From NCBI RefSeq assembly GCF_047601025.1, contig NZ_JASGJZ010000001.1, positions 4,650,001 to 4,714,000 on the forward strand: a stretch of DNA of 64,000 nucleotides, given 5' to 3'. Shown piece after piece: positions 1 to 12,100 of the stretch. This DNA comes from Pseudorhodoferax sp047601025 (GTDB taxonomy: Bacteria > Pseudomonadota > Gammaproteobacteria > Burkholderiales > Burkholderiaceae_C). Under the pieces are notes generated by a model. It was not told the DNA's origin, made no database searches, and saw nothing but the letters and a program-made list of their open reading frames with translations. Position numbers and translations under genes: made by a program. Numbering within the stretch: the stretch's first letter is position 1; the number at the start of each line of letters is the position of its first letter.

Positions 1-741
1 CAGGCGCGCCGCATCGTCGACGGCGCCAGCGTGGCGCTGGCGCGCGGCGAATGCCTGGGCCTGATCGGCCCCAACGGCAGCGGCAAGTCCACGCTGCTGC
101 GCCTGCTGTACCGCGCGCTGCGGCCCACGCGCGGGGCCGTGCTGCTGCAGGGCCTGGACGTGCGCGGCATCGCCGAGCGCCGCTTCGCGCAGCAGGTGGC
201 GGTGCTGGCGCAGGAGTCCGCCCCCGGCTTCGAGACCACGGTGGCCGAGCTGGTCATGATGGGCCGCATCCCACACCAGGCCCCGTGGGCGCGCGACAGC
301 GCGCAGGACCACGCCATCGTGCGCGAGGCGCTGCGCCAGGTCGACGCGCTGGCGCTGGCCCGGCGCCCGCTGGCCGAGCTGTCGGGCGGCGAGAAGCAGC
401 GCGTGCTGCTGGCCCGCGCGCTGGCGCAGCAGCCCCAGGTGCTGCTGCTGGACGAGCCGACCAACCACCTGGACATCCGCCACCAGCTCGAGCTGATGGG
501 CCTGCTGCGCCGCCAGCAGCTCAGCACCATCGTCGCGCTGCACGACCTGAACATCGCCGCCCACTACTGCCACCGCCTGGTGCTGATGGACCAGGGCCGC
601 ATCGCGGCCGAAGGCCCGCCCGCCCAGGTGCTGACGCCGGCCGCCATCCGGCAGGTCTACGGCGTGGCCGCCGAGGTCGACAGCCACCCGGCCACCGGCC
701 GCCCGCGCATCAGCTTCATTCCCCATGCCCTCGACGACTGA
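1..741 (+). CDS. ABC transporter ATP-binding protein, FecE/BtuD type (5' truncated by window)
   Basis: The reading frame is already open at base 1, so the start lies upstream; 246 residues are visible. The P-loop GPNGSGKST (bases 67-93), the signature LSGGEKQR and the Walker B/D-loop VLLLDEPTNHLD are all present and intact, followed by the switch His in ALHDLN. The FecE/BtuD subfamily energises periplasmic-binding-protein-dependent import of cobalamin or ferric siderophores at the inner membrane. Its stop overlaps the start of the CbiX-like gene by 17 bp, so the two are translationally linked, which favours a corrinoid or cobalt substrate. A second complete set of B12 importer genes lies at 15.7-18.4 kb, so substrate remains an inference. 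Confidence 0.9.
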   Translation, partial: QARRIVDGASVALARGECLGLIGPNGSGKSTLLRLLYRALRPTRGAVLLQGLDVRGIAERRFAQQVAVLAQESAPGFETTVAELVMMGRIPHQAPWARDSAQDHAIVREALRQVDALALARRPLAELSGGEKQRVLLARALAQQPQVLLLDEPTNHLDIRHQLELMGLLRRQQLSTIVALHDLNIAAHYCHRLVLMDQGRIAAEGPPAQVLTPAAIRQVYGVAAEVDSHPATGRPRISFIPHALDD

Positions 742-1507
742 ACCCGACACCCCGGACTGCGTGATCCTGCTGGGCCGCGGCGGCACCGGCGCCGCCGCGC
801 GCGAAGCGCTGCAGCGCCTGGCCGAGGCGCTGCAGCCGCGCCTGCCCGGCACGGAAGTGCTGGCCGCCTTCGTCGACAGGGCCGCGCCCTCGCTGCCCGA
901 GGCGCTGGACCGCTGCGCCGGCGCGCGCAGCGTGGCCGTGCTGCCGCTGCTGGCGCCCGACGAGCCGGCGCTGGCCCGCTGGCTGCACAAGGTGGCGATG
1001 CGCTGGCGCGCGCGCCGCACCGGCGCGCTGCCGCGCATCGTGTTCGCCCCGCCCCTGATGGCCGCGGAGCGCCTGCCCGAGCTGGCCCGCGAACTGGTCG
1101 CCCAGGCCCTGCGGGCCGAGGACGTGGCCGAGACCGCCGGCGCCCAATGGCACAAGGACCCGGTCGCCTGGTCCGCCGTGCCGGAGCACCAGCACCACGT
1201 GCTGGTCTGCCTGGGGCCGCGCTGCACGGCCCTGGGCGCCGTGGACGTGTGGCAGCGCCTGGGCGAGTGCCTCAAGGCCGAGCCGGAACTCGGCCGCAGG
1301 GTCCGCCCGCTGCAGACCAGCTGCCAGTACCCCTGCAACCATGGCCCGCTGGCGATCGTCTATCCCGAAGGCGTCTGGTACGGGCGCCTGGACGCGCGCA
1401 GCCTCGGGCCGGTCCTCGAGGCGCACTTCCTGGAGGGCCGGCCGAGCGCGGAGCATGTCGTGCACCGGCTGCGGCCTGGCGGCGGCGAGGAGCGCGGGCC
1501 GGTGTAG
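725..1507 (+). CDS. CbiX-like domain fused to thioredoxin-like [2Fe-2S] ferredoxin domain
   Basis: This 260-residue protein has an N-terminal CbiX/SirB-like half (about residues 10-130) and a C-terminal ferredoxin half (about 155-235). Cysteines at 162, 167, 200 and 204 (CLGPRC and SCQYPC) fit a thioredoxin-like [2Fe-2S] cluster. CbiX proteins insert cobalt into sirohydrochlorin using histidines. Here the usual HGS-type motif near the N terminus reads LLGRGG, with Arg18 where the metal-binding His is expected. It may therefore not be an active chelatase, and could be an electron-transfer or corrin-handling protein in the cobalamin pathway. It overlaps the upstream ABC ATPase gene by 17 bp. 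Family assignment is good; the reaction is uncertain. Confidence 0.78.
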   Translation: MPSTTEPDTPDCVILLGRGGTGAAAREALQRLAEALQPRLPGTEVLAAFVDRAAPSLPEALDRCAGARSVAVLPLLAPDEPALARWLHKVAMRWRARRTGALPRIVFAPPLMAAERLPELARELVAQALRAEDVAETAGAQWHKDPVAWSAVPEHQHHVLVCLGPRCTALGAVDVWQRLGECLKAEPELGRRVRPLQTSCQYPCNHGPLAIVYPEGVWYGRLDARSLGPVLEAHFLEGRPSAEHVVHRLRPGGGEERGPV

Positions 1508-1664
1508 TCCGGGCATTGCCGCGCCGCTGAACCTGTGCCGCAAGCCGCGCGTCCCGGGCGTCAGTGCAGACTCGCGCTATTGCCTCGGAACGCGCCGGCG
1601 CCGGATAGGCCCGTGCGACCTGGAGCGCCGCGCCGCCTGCTCTGCCTCCGCCGGAAGCGACGGT

Positions 1665-2084
1665 TCAGGCATCGGCCAAGGAAACTGGCACTCGCTTGAA
1701 CAGCACCGTCATTTCTGCGGAAGGCACCCGGTAGCCACATGCCTGGAAGAAGTGCTTTGCCCCGCCCATCGCCTTCACGTAGATCGGGACGCCCGGCCAC
1801 TCGTCTTCAACCCGCCTCATCAGCGCCTTGCCAACGCCACGGCCCTGGGCGTCGCGATGCACGATCAACTCTCCCAGCATCGTGCTGTATGCACCATCGC
1901 TGAAGGCGGATACGTAGCCGATGAGCGTACCGTCGGCCTCCCGCGCATGCACCACCAACGGATAGGCCGCATAGGACCGCTCGAAGGCCGCCGCGTCATC
2001 GTCGCCTCCCCAGCCGACCGAATCCAGGAGTCGGGCGAACTCCGATGCGGTGACGGTTCTCTCGGTGGAAATTGCGAAGGTCAT
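1665..2084 (-). CDS. GNAT family N-acetyltransferase
   Basis: This is a 139-residue single-domain protein with the acetyl-CoA pyrophosphate loop QGRGVGKAL at residues 80-88, preceded by the beta strand GELIVHRDA and followed by a C-terminal segment with AKHFFQACGYR, the usual last helix/strand of GNAT folds. Length is normal for the family. The acceptor substrate cannot be read from the sequence. It is divergent from the BtuF-like gene at 2210 and separated from the ferredoxin fusion by about 157 bp in which I see nothing. It looks like an independent single-gene unit. Confidence 0.85.
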   Translation of the reverse strand: MTFAISTERTVTASEFARLLDSVGWGGDDDAAAFERSYAAYPLVVHAREADGTLIGYVSAFSDGAYSTMLGELIVHRDAQGRGVGKALMRRVEDEWPGVPIYVKAMGGAKHFFQACGYRVPSAEMTVLFKRVPVSLADA

Positions 2085-2209
2085 TGCGGGACTCTACTGT
2101 CTTCAAGAGGCCTGAGTCATCGGCCACGCCAACGGAGATTTCCGTGGGATCGTGCCTGGTGGCCGCTACCACGGTGCGCATGAGAGCCCTGCCGCACAGG
2201 CCGGGCACA

Positions 2210-3160
2210 ATGCCAACCCGCATGCGCTCCCCCAGCCCGGCCGACCTCCCGCTCTCGCACACCGCGTCGCTCCCTGCGCCCAGCCGCTTGCTGCTCACCC
2301 TGCTGCTGGGCCTGCTTCCCCATGCTGCGCAGGCTGGCCCGGTCGCCGCGGGCGGTAGCTCGCCAGCGCGCGCGGCCGCGTCTGCCGCGTTGCGCATCGT
2401 CTCGCTGCAACCCTCGCTGACCGAGATCCTCTGTGCGCTCGACGCCTGCGACCGCCTGGTCGCCGTGGACCGCCATTCCGACTGGCCGCCGGCCGTGCAG
2501 CAGTTGCCCCGCGTCGGCGGCCTGGCCGATGCCGACATCGAGCGCATCGTCGCGGCCCGGCCCGACCTGGTGCTGCTGCGCCCGCGCAACCGCGTGGCCG
2601 AACGGCTGCGGGAACTGGGCCTGCCCGTGCTGACGCTGGACGCGAAAACGCACGCCGACATGCGGCACAACATGGAGGCCGTGGCCCAGGCCATCGGCCG
2701 GCCCGGCGCGGGCGAGGCGCTGTGGGCACGCACCAATGCGCGGCTCGACGCGCTGCGCGACCGGCTGCCGCCGCACTGGCGGGGCCGGCGCGTGTACTTC
2801 GAGCTGCACGGCGGCGCGGCCGCGGCCGGCGAGGCCTCGTTCATCGGCGAGACGCTGGCCCGGCTGGGCCTGCGCAATGTGGTGCCGGCCAGCCTGGGCG
2901 CCTTCCCGAAGCTGGGGCCGGAGTACGCGCTGCGCGCCGACCCCGACCTGCTGATCGTGCACGACACGCCCGGCATGCTGCCGCTGGACGCGCGCCCCGG
3001 CTGGCAGGCCATGCGGGCGGTGCGCGAGGGGCGCTACTGCCGCATCGGCGGGCCGCGCTTCGACGTGCTGGCGCGGCCCGGCCCGCGTGTCGACGAGGCG
3101 GCCGAGGAGATCATGGCCTGCCTGGCGGCGGTGGACCGCCGGCTGGCGCTCGCGCGGTAG
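2210..3160 (+). CDS. Periplasmic cobalamin-binding protein, BtuF-like (helical backbone)
   Basis: A hydrophobic signal segment (SRLLLTLLLGLLPHAAQA) is followed by a helical-backbone metal/corrinoid receptor domain starting at RIVSLQPSLTEILCALDA, then the DRLVAVDRHSDWP and ARPDLVLL blocks typical of BtuF/FepB-type proteins, ending with GGPRFDVLARPGPRVDEA. The role is to deliver cobalamin or a cobinamide to an inner-membrane BtuCD-type importer. The start is uncertain: ATG codons at 2180, 2210 and 2222 are in frame with no strong Shine-Dalgarno; 2210 or 2222 places the signal peptide sensibly. It is a second BtuF paralogue, the other being at 17535. It stands alone on the plus strand. Confidence 0.82.
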   Translation: MPTRMRSPSPADLPLSHTASLPAPSRLLLTLLLGLLPHAAQAGPVAAGGSSPARAAASAALRIVSLQPSLTEILCALDACDRLVAVDRHSDWPPAVQQLPRVGGLADADIERIVAARPDLVLLRPRNRVAERLRELGLPVLTLDAKTHADMRHNMEAVAQAIGRPGAGEALWARTNARLDALRDRLPPHWRGRRVYFELHGGAAAAGEASFIGETLARLGLRNVVPASLGAFPKLGPEYALRADPDLLIVHDTPGMLPLDARPGWQAMRAVREGRYCRIGGPRFDVLARPGPRVDEAAEEIMACLAAVDRRLALAR

Positions 3161-3194
3161 CAGGCCGCTGAAACACCGCTGCCCCACAGGGCGG

Positions 3195-3335
3195 ATCGGC
3201 TACGCACGCTGCCGCTTGAGGGCAAGCGGCTGGCAATCGCCCGTACGCATTGGCCGCCTTGCTGGCGCAGCGCCGCGAGGACATGCTTCACCCGGGCACG
3301 CGCGCGGCCGATGGCCCGGTCGTGCTGCCTGGACC
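3195..3335 (-). pseudogene. Possible IS5-type transposase C-terminal fragment within an otherwise empty gap
   Basis: The 375-bp gap 3161-3535 holds no intact gene. On the minus strand around 3257-3330 one frame reads AIGRARARVKHVLAALRQQG followed by GQCVRAI, resembling the C-terminal helix region of IS5-group transposases (the RARVEHVF / GG.L.R.IG pattern). It is short, has no ends and no catalytic residues, so it would be insertion-sequence debris. The rest of the gap shows nothing recognisable apart from the leader of the downstream kinase. Confidence 0.35.
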
Positions 3336-3574
3336 TGCGGCTTCGAGAGGCACCCCGTCGGAATCCGTCTGCGCGTATCCAAAAGCGGCTACTCGGGGAA
3401 TGAAATGCGGGTCTTGGGAAGGGCGACGCGGCGGCCAGCCCCGGGTGCCGGCGCGGAAGGGTCCGACGCCATGATTTTCGAGCTGGTTTCAGGGGCCCGA
3501 GAGACCGCGACCCCCTATGATGCTCGCTGTCTGGCATGCGTCGTGCCGTCATCACAAGATCAACAAGACCAGGG

Positions 3575-6192
<2,618 letters not shown>

Positions 6193-6196
<4 letters not shown>

Positions 6197-7221
6197 AGCG
6201 CAGCATGAGGGATCAGCGCCGCAGCACCTTGCTGCTGGTGGACGACGAGCCGGCGAACCTGCAGGTACTGCGCTACACGCTGCAGGACGAGCACCGTTTG
6301 CTGTTCGCCCGCGACGGGCAGACGGCGCTGGCGCTGGTGCGCGCCGAACGGCCCGATCTGGTGCTGCTCGACGTGATGATGCCGGGCCTCACCGGCTACG
6401 AGGTCTGCAAGGCCTTGAAGGCCGACCCGGCGGTGGCCGCCATCCCGGTGATCTTCGTCACCGCGATGTCGGAATCCACCGACGAGCAGTACGGCCTGGA
6501 GCTCGGCGCGGTGGACTACATCGCCAAGCCCTTCAACCCGCACATCGTGCGCGCGCGGGTGCGCAACCATCTCTCGCTGGTGCAGGCCAGGGAGCTGCGC
6601 GAGACGCGGCTGCAGCTCGTGCAGAGCCTGGGCACCGCCGCGGAGTTCAAGGACCAAGAGACCGGCCGGCACGTGATCCGCATGAGCCATTTCTCGCGCA
6701 CGCTGGCGCTGGCGGTGGGCTACGGCGAAGCGGCGGCCGAGGACGTGCTGCACGCCGCGCCGATGCACGACGTCGGCAAGATCGGCATTCCCGACGCCAT
6801 CCTGCAAAAGCCCGGCCCGCTCACGCCCGAGGAAATGGCCACGATGCGCACCCATACCGTGATCGGCGCCCGCATCATCGGCAAGCATCCCTCGAGCATG
6901 CTGGACATGGCGGCGACCATCGCGCTCAGGCACCACGAGAAATGGGACGGCAGCGGCTATCCGGATGGCCTGGCCGGCGAGGCCATCCCGCACGTGGCCC
7001 GTGTGGTCGCGCTCGCCGACACCTTCGACGCGCTGACCAGCGCGCGCTGCTACAAGCCGGCCTGGCCCGTGGACCAGGCGCTGGACTACATCCGCCGCGA
7101 GAGCGGCCGCCACTTCGACCCGGAGCTGGTGCCCGTCTTCATGGACTGCCTGCCGGAGATCCTGCGCGTGCGCACGCAATGGGCGGACGAGCCGCCGGAC
7201 GGGACGAAGGCCGGGGGCTGA
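6193..7221 (+). CDS. Response regulator with HD-GYP c-di-GMP phosphodiesterase domain
   Basis: This 342-residue protein has a receiver domain (residues ~11-130, phospho-acceptor D60 in LVLLDVMMPG, conserved K112 in AKPF) and an HD-GYP output domain with HD at 192-193 (MHDVGKIGIPD), HH at 247-248 and GYP at 255-257 (WDGSGYPDG). All metal-ligand motifs are intact, so hydrolysis of cyclic di-GMP is expected. It is coupled by a 4-bp ATGA overlap to the MHYT hybrid kinase, its likely phosphodonor, linking a membrane redox/gas cue to c-di-GMP turnover. A short inverted repeat (TGAACG-TTCGAG-CGTTCA, 7219-7236) sits on the stop codon. Confidence 0.93.
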
Positions 7222-7353
7222 ACGTTCGAGCGTTCACGCAGGCGCCGACTCCAGGTCCTGCCGGACACGATGCGCGGCATGGATTGCCGAGCCATTGGCG
7301 CTGAGGCTGCCGGCGGCGTTCGGTGGCGGCGTCCCGTCCTTTGCGCTGCCGGC

Positions 7354-8022
7354 TCACCCCCATGCATCCGCGCGCAGGCAGTCCGCTCCCCACTGCCGCG
7401 CCAGGGCCTGGGCGCGGCCCAGCCGCAGGCGGCCCGCTTCGAAGTCGATCACGCGCACCTGCGCCGCCTGGGCCGGGCGCGGCGGCGCGTCGCGCGAGCG
7501 GCCGTCGGTCAGCAGCCAGAGCCAGCCCTCCTCCGCCGGCGCGCGGCAGGCGGTGGCCAGCAGCTGCGCCGCCTGCGCGACGGCCGGGCCCAGCGGGGTG
7601 CCGCCGCCGGCGCCGATGGGCGCCACCCAGCCGTCGTTCCAGGCCGCGGCCTTGCGCGGCGGCAGGCGCAGTTCGACCTGCGTGCCGGCGAAGCACAGCA
7701 GCGCCACGCGGTCGCGCCGGCGGTAGGCCTGCTCCATCAGCGCCAGCAGCACGCCCTTGGCGCGCGCCAGCGCGCCGCCGGCGGCCATCGAGCCCGAGCA
7801 GTCGAGCACGAAGCAGTGCAGCCGCCGGGCCGCCGGCGGCCGCGGCTGGCGGCGCAGGTGCCGCGGCGCGAGCGGGCCGGCGCCGCGCGCGGCCAGCGTG
7901 CGGGGCCAGTCCCAGCCGCCCGTGGCCGGGCCGCCCTGTAGCCGAGTGGCCAGATGCGCCTCCGCGCCCGGCGCGCGCCCGGCGGCCCGGCCCGGCGCGG
8001 CGTCGGCGCGGAGGCTCAGGCT
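7354..8022 (-). CDS. chlD: VWA segment of ChlD-type cobaltochelatase subunit, read by -1 frameshift from chlI
   Basis: This frame has no ATG/GTG/TTG start near its 5' end and begins where the chlI frame ends. It encodes a von Willebrand A domain with the MIDAS residues DCSGSM, the T of GGGTPLG and D of LTDGRSRD. The predicted frameshift product runs from 9134 through the slippery site to 7354, about 593 residues: an AAA+ ATPase, a Pro/Ala linker and a VWA domain, i.e. a ChlD/BchD-like medium subunit. With the AAA+ subunit and CobN it would form the ATP-dependent cobalt chelatase of B12 synthesis in the cytoplasm. The alternative is initiation at a CTG overlapping the chlI stop. The VWA identity is secure; the expression mechanism is inferred from the site. 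Confidence 0.82.
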   Translation of the reverse strand, partial: SLSLRADAAPGRAAGRAPGAEAHLATRLQGGPATGGWDWPRTLAARGAGPLAPRHLRRQPRPPAARRLHCFVLDCSGSMAAGGALARAKGVLLALMEQAYRRRDRVALLCFAGTQVELRLPPRKAAAWNDGWVAPIGAGGGTPLGPAVAQAAQLLATACRAPAEEGWLWLLTDGRSRDAPPRPAQAAQVRVIDFEAGRLRLGRAQALARQWGADCLRADAWG

Positions 8023-9134
8023 TTTTTTGCGGCGGCTCCCGTGCCGCCGGGCAGCAGGTCGGGGACGGCCAGGCGCACGGTGCCGGTGGGCTCGGGCGGC
8101 ATGGCGCCCCAGTCGGGCTCGTGTCCGGGGCCGGCCGCGCCGCCGGCATCCGCAGCGGCGGCGCCCGGCGCCGGCGCGGCCGGCGGGTCCGTCATCGGCT
8201 GCGGCGCGCCGGCGGGTTGTGGGGCTCCGGCGGGCTGCGGCGCTCCGGGCTTGCGCCGGTGCGCCAGGGCCAGCTCGGCCACCGCCTGCACGTGCCGGGG
8301 CGTGACCTCGGCATCGGCCTGCCACGCGGCCCAGGCCCGGGCGGCGCGCAGCAGCACCAGGTCGGCGCGCAGGCCGTCGACCTGCGCCTGCACGCACAGC
8401 GCGCCGGCGGCCTGCAGCACCGCGTCGGACCAGGGCAGCGCCCCGGGGGCCTGCACGCGTTCGCGCGCCGCGCCCAGGCGCGCCGCCAGCGCGGCCTGCC
8501 GGTCGGCGTGGCGGGCGCGGAAGGCGGCCGGGTCGGCCTCGAACTGCAGCCGCGCGCGCACGATGGCCTGGCGCTCGCGCAGGTCGGCCACGTTGCCCAG
8601 CCGCACGCACAGGCCGAGCCGGTCGAGCAGCTGCGGGCGCAACTGCCCCTCCTCCGGGTTCATGGTGCCGACGAGCACGAAGCGCGCCGCATGGCGGTGC
8701 GAGATGCCGTCGCGCTCGACCACGTGGACGCCGCTGGCGGCGGCGTCGAGCAGCACGTCGACCAGCGCGTCGGGCAGCAGGTTGATCTCGTCCACGTACA
8801 GCACGCCGCCGTGCGCGCGCGCCAGCAGGCCGGGCGCGAAGCGCACCGCGTGGCCGGCCAGCGCCTGCTGCAGGTCCAGCGTGCCGGCCAGGTGTTCCAG
8901 CGAGGCGCCCAGCGGCAGCGTGACGAAGGGCGCGCCTTCGATCAGCTCGGCCAGCGCACGCGCGGCCGTGGACTTGGCCGTGCCGCGCGGCCCCTCGACC
9001 AGCACGCCGCCGATGCGCGGGTCGATCGCGGCCAGCAGCAGCGCCTGGCACAGCGCCGGCTGGCCGGCGATGGCGGCGAACGGGAACAGCGGCGGCAAAT
9101 CGGGCGCGGGCAGATCGGGTGCGGATTGGCTCAT
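8016..9134 (-). CDS. chlI: AAA+ ATPase subunit of cobaltochelatase, ChlI/BchI-like (unshifted product)
   Basis: This 372-residue product has Walker A EGPRGTAKST (~48-56), Walker B VLYVDEINLL, the H2-insert region VVERDGISHRH and the sensor-1 segment GTMNPEEG, all diagnostic of the magnesium-chelatase small subunit superfamily. In this context (next to cobN) the metal is cobalt. A Pro/Ala-rich linker follows, with GAPQP repeated three times near 8196-8250. The ATG overlaps the cobN stop as ATGA. The frame stops at 8016 just after a run of seven A, and ribosomes that slip by -1 continue into the VWA domain to make the longer ChlD form. The ATPase ring powers metal insertion by CobN. Confidence 0.9.
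   Translation of the reverse strand: MSQSAPDLPAPDLPPLFPFAAIAGQPALCQALLLAAIDPRIGGVLVEGPRGTAKSTAARALAELIEGAPFVTLPLGASLEHLAGTLDLQQALAGHAVRFAPGLLARAHGGVLYVDEINLLPDALVDVLLDAAASGVHVVERDGISHRHAARFVLVGTMNPEEGQLRPQLLDRLGLCVRLGNVADLRERQAIVRARLQFEADPAAFRARHADRQAALAARLGAARERVQAPGALPWSDAVLQAAGALCVQAQVDGLRADLVLLRAARAWAAWQADAEVTPRHVQAVAELALAHRRKPGAPQPAGAPQPAGAPQPMTDPPAAPAPGAAAADAGGAAGPGHEPDWGAMPPEPTGTVRLAVPDLLPGGTGAAAKKA
8022..8028 (-). promoter_or_regulatory. Programmed -1 ribosomal frameshift site (A7) at the chlI/chlD junction
   Basis: On the minus strand the chlI frame reads GCA AAA AAA GCC TGA. The seven A residues let both tRNA-Lys slip back one base to AAA AAA, then AGC CTG, entering the VWA frame and avoiding the TGA at 8018-8016. 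The -1 direction, the in-phase A-AAA-AAA heptamer and the stop two codons later match known frameshift cassettes. Generation of both ChlI-like and ChlD-like chelatase subunits from one chlD gene by -1 frameshifting is established for many bacteria that carry cobN. No stimulatory structure was computed. Confidence 0.75.
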
Positions 9135-12100
9135 CGCCCTCCCTCCATCAGGTGTTCGTGGTCCAGCAGCAGTTCCTCCAGCTGCCGGCGGTAGTCGCCC
9201 GGTGCGGCCCACAGGCCGCGCTGCATGGCCTCCAGCAGCCGCTCCAGCATGCCGCGCAGGGCCTCGGGGTTGTGCCGCGCGACGAAGCCGCGGGTGGCGG
9301 CGTCGAGCAGGTAGGCGTCGGCCACCAGCGCGTAGTGGTGGTCGGCCACCTGGCCGGTCGTGGCGTCGAAGCCGAACAGGTAGTCCACCGTGGCGGCCAT
9401 CTCGAAGGCGCCCTTGTAGCCGTGGCGCATGGCGCCGGCGATCCACTTGGGGTTGGTCACGCGCGCGCGCACCACGCGGCCGATCTCCTGGTGCAGCGTG
9501 CGCACGCGCGGCTGCCGCGGGTCGGCATGGTCGCCGTGGACCAGCATGGGCGTGCGGCCCGAGACCGCGCGCACGGCCGCGGCCATGCCGCCCTGGAACT
9601 GCAGGTAGTCGCCCGAGTCCAGGATGTCGTGCTCGCGGCTGTCCTGGTTCTGGGCGACGACGTCCAGCTCGCCCAGGCGGCGGCGCAGCGCGGCGCCGGC
9701 CGGCACGCCGTCGGCGTTCTGCCCGTAGGCGTGGGCGCTCCAGCCGATCCAGGCGCGGGCCAGGTCGTCGCCGTCCTGCCAGTCGCCACTGGCCAGCAGC
9801 GGGTCCAGCCCGGTGCCGTAGTGGCCCGGCGGCGCGCCGAACACGCGCCAGCCGGCCTGGCGCCGCGCGTCCTCGGCGCTGGCGCCCTGCGCCTGCAGCG
9901 CCTGGGCTTCGGCCAGCATGCGCGCGCGGACCGGGTTGTCCTCGGCATCCTCTTCCAGCGCGGCCACGGCCTGGACGGCCGCGTCGAACATCTGCACGGT
10001 GAGCGGGAAGGCGTCGCGGAAGAAGCCGGAGATGCGCAGCGTGACGTCCACGCGCGGGCGGTGCAGGCCGGCGCGCGGCACGACCTCGAAGTCCAGCACG
10101 CGCTGGCTGCCGGGCGCCCACCGGGGCCGCACGCCGATCAGCGCGAAGGCCTGGGCGATGTCGTCGCCGCCGGTGCGCATGGTGGCCGTGCCCCAGACCG
10201 ACAGGCCCAGCGCGCGCGGGTACTCGCCGTGCTGCTGCAGGTAGCGCTCGATCAGCTGGTCGGCCGCCTGCCGGCCCAGCTGCCAGGCGGCCTGGGTCGG
10301 AATCGCGCGCGTGTCCAGCGTGTAGAAGTTGCGGCCGGTCGGCAGCACGTCGGGCCGGCCGCGCGATGGCGAGCCGCTGGGGCCGGCCGGCACGAACAGG
10401 CCCTGCAGCCCGCGCGCCAGCTGGCGCAGTTCCTCGGCCCCGCAGGCGTCGAGCGCGGGTGCCAGGTGGTCGCGCACGCGCTGCAGCACGGCGCAGGTGT
10501 GCGGCCAGCCGGCGGCCAGCGCCGGGTCGTCCAGCACCTGTTGCGCCAGCAGCTCCAGCCGCTCGCGCGTGTCGCCGGCATGGCGCCAGGGCGCGCCGCT
10601 CACGGCCTGCAGCGCGACGGGGCGCGCGCCGGTCCAGGGCTTCGCTGGCTCCAGGCGCAGCGGGTCGAAGGCCGCGCCGTCCGGCGCGGGCGGCAGCAGG
10701 TCGGCGGCCAGCGCGGCGGGCAGGCCCATCTCGGCGCCCTGCCCGCTGCCGCTCGGAAAGCGCGCCAGCGCCACCAGCGTGTCGCGGCGCTGGCGGCCCT
10801 GGGGCGAGCGGCCGAACACGTGCAGGCCGTCGCGGATCTGCGTCTCCTTCAGCTCGCAGAGGTAGGCGTCGATGCGTTCGAGCAGGGCCTGCTCGTCCTG
10901 TTCGGCGCCGGGCGGCAGGTCGAGCTCGCCGGCCAGGTGCTGGCGGCGCACCGCGTCCACGATCTGGCGGCGCAGCAGCGCGGCGCGGCGCGCGTCGACC
11001 AGCAGCGCGTCGTAGTACTCGTCGACCAGGCGCTCCAGGTCCTGCAGCGGGCCGTGGTTCTCGGCGCGCGTCAGCGGCGGCATCAGATGGTCGACGATCA
11101 CCGCCTGGCTGCGGCGCTTGGCCTGCGCGCCCTCGCCGGGGTCGTTGACGATGAAGGGGTACAGGTGCGGCAGCGGCCCCAGGATGGCGTCGGGCCAGCA
11201 GGCGCCGGACAGCGCCAGGCTCTTGCCGGGCAGCCATTCCAGGTTGCCGTGCTTGCCGACGTGGACCACGGCGTCCACCGCGAACACGTCGCGCAGCCAG
11301 AAATAGAAGGCCAGGTAGTGGTGCGGCGGCACGAGCTCGGCGTCGTGGTAGCTGGCGTAGTCCTGCGCGCCGCCCAGCGCGCGCGCCGGCTGGATGCCGA
11401 CGAAGACCCGGCCCAGCCGCAGCCCGGCGACCAGGAAGCGGCCCTGGCGCAGCGCCGGGTCGGCCTCCGGCGGGCCCCAGCGCGCGGTGACGGCCTCGGC
11501 CATGCCGGCCGGCAGCGCGGCCAGCCGCGCGCGGTAGTCCGCGAGCGCGTAGCTCTGCCAGGCCGGGCGCAGCGGCCACTGCGCCGGATCGTTGGCGATG
11601 CCCTGCTGCAGCTGGCGCATCAGCGCGTCGCCGTCGGCCGGAAGCGCCTGCGGCGGACCGAGCGCGTAGCCCTCCTCCGCCAGGCGCTGCAGGATGGCGA
11701 GCACCGAGGCCGGCGTGTCCAGCCCGACGCCGCTGCCGATGCGCCCCTCGCTGCCCGGGTAGTTGGCCAGCACCAGCGCCAGCCGCTTGTCCCGCGCCGG
11801 CAGCGTGCGCAGCCGGCACCAGCGCTGCGCCAGCTCGGCCACGAAGTCCACGCGGTCGGGCTCGCTGCGGTAGGCCACGACGTCGGTCTGCGTGACCGGG
11901 CAGCGGTGCGCCAGGCCCTTGAAGCTGATCGCGCGCGTGACGATGCGCCCGTCCATCTCGGGCAGCACGACCTGCATGGCGATGTCGCGCGGGCGCAGGC
12001 CCTGGGCGTCGGCCAGCCAGTCCTCGCGGTTGCTGCCGCTGGTGACGACCTGCAGCACCGGCGCGTCGCCGGCCAGCGCCTGGCCCGGCTCCAGCGCCGA

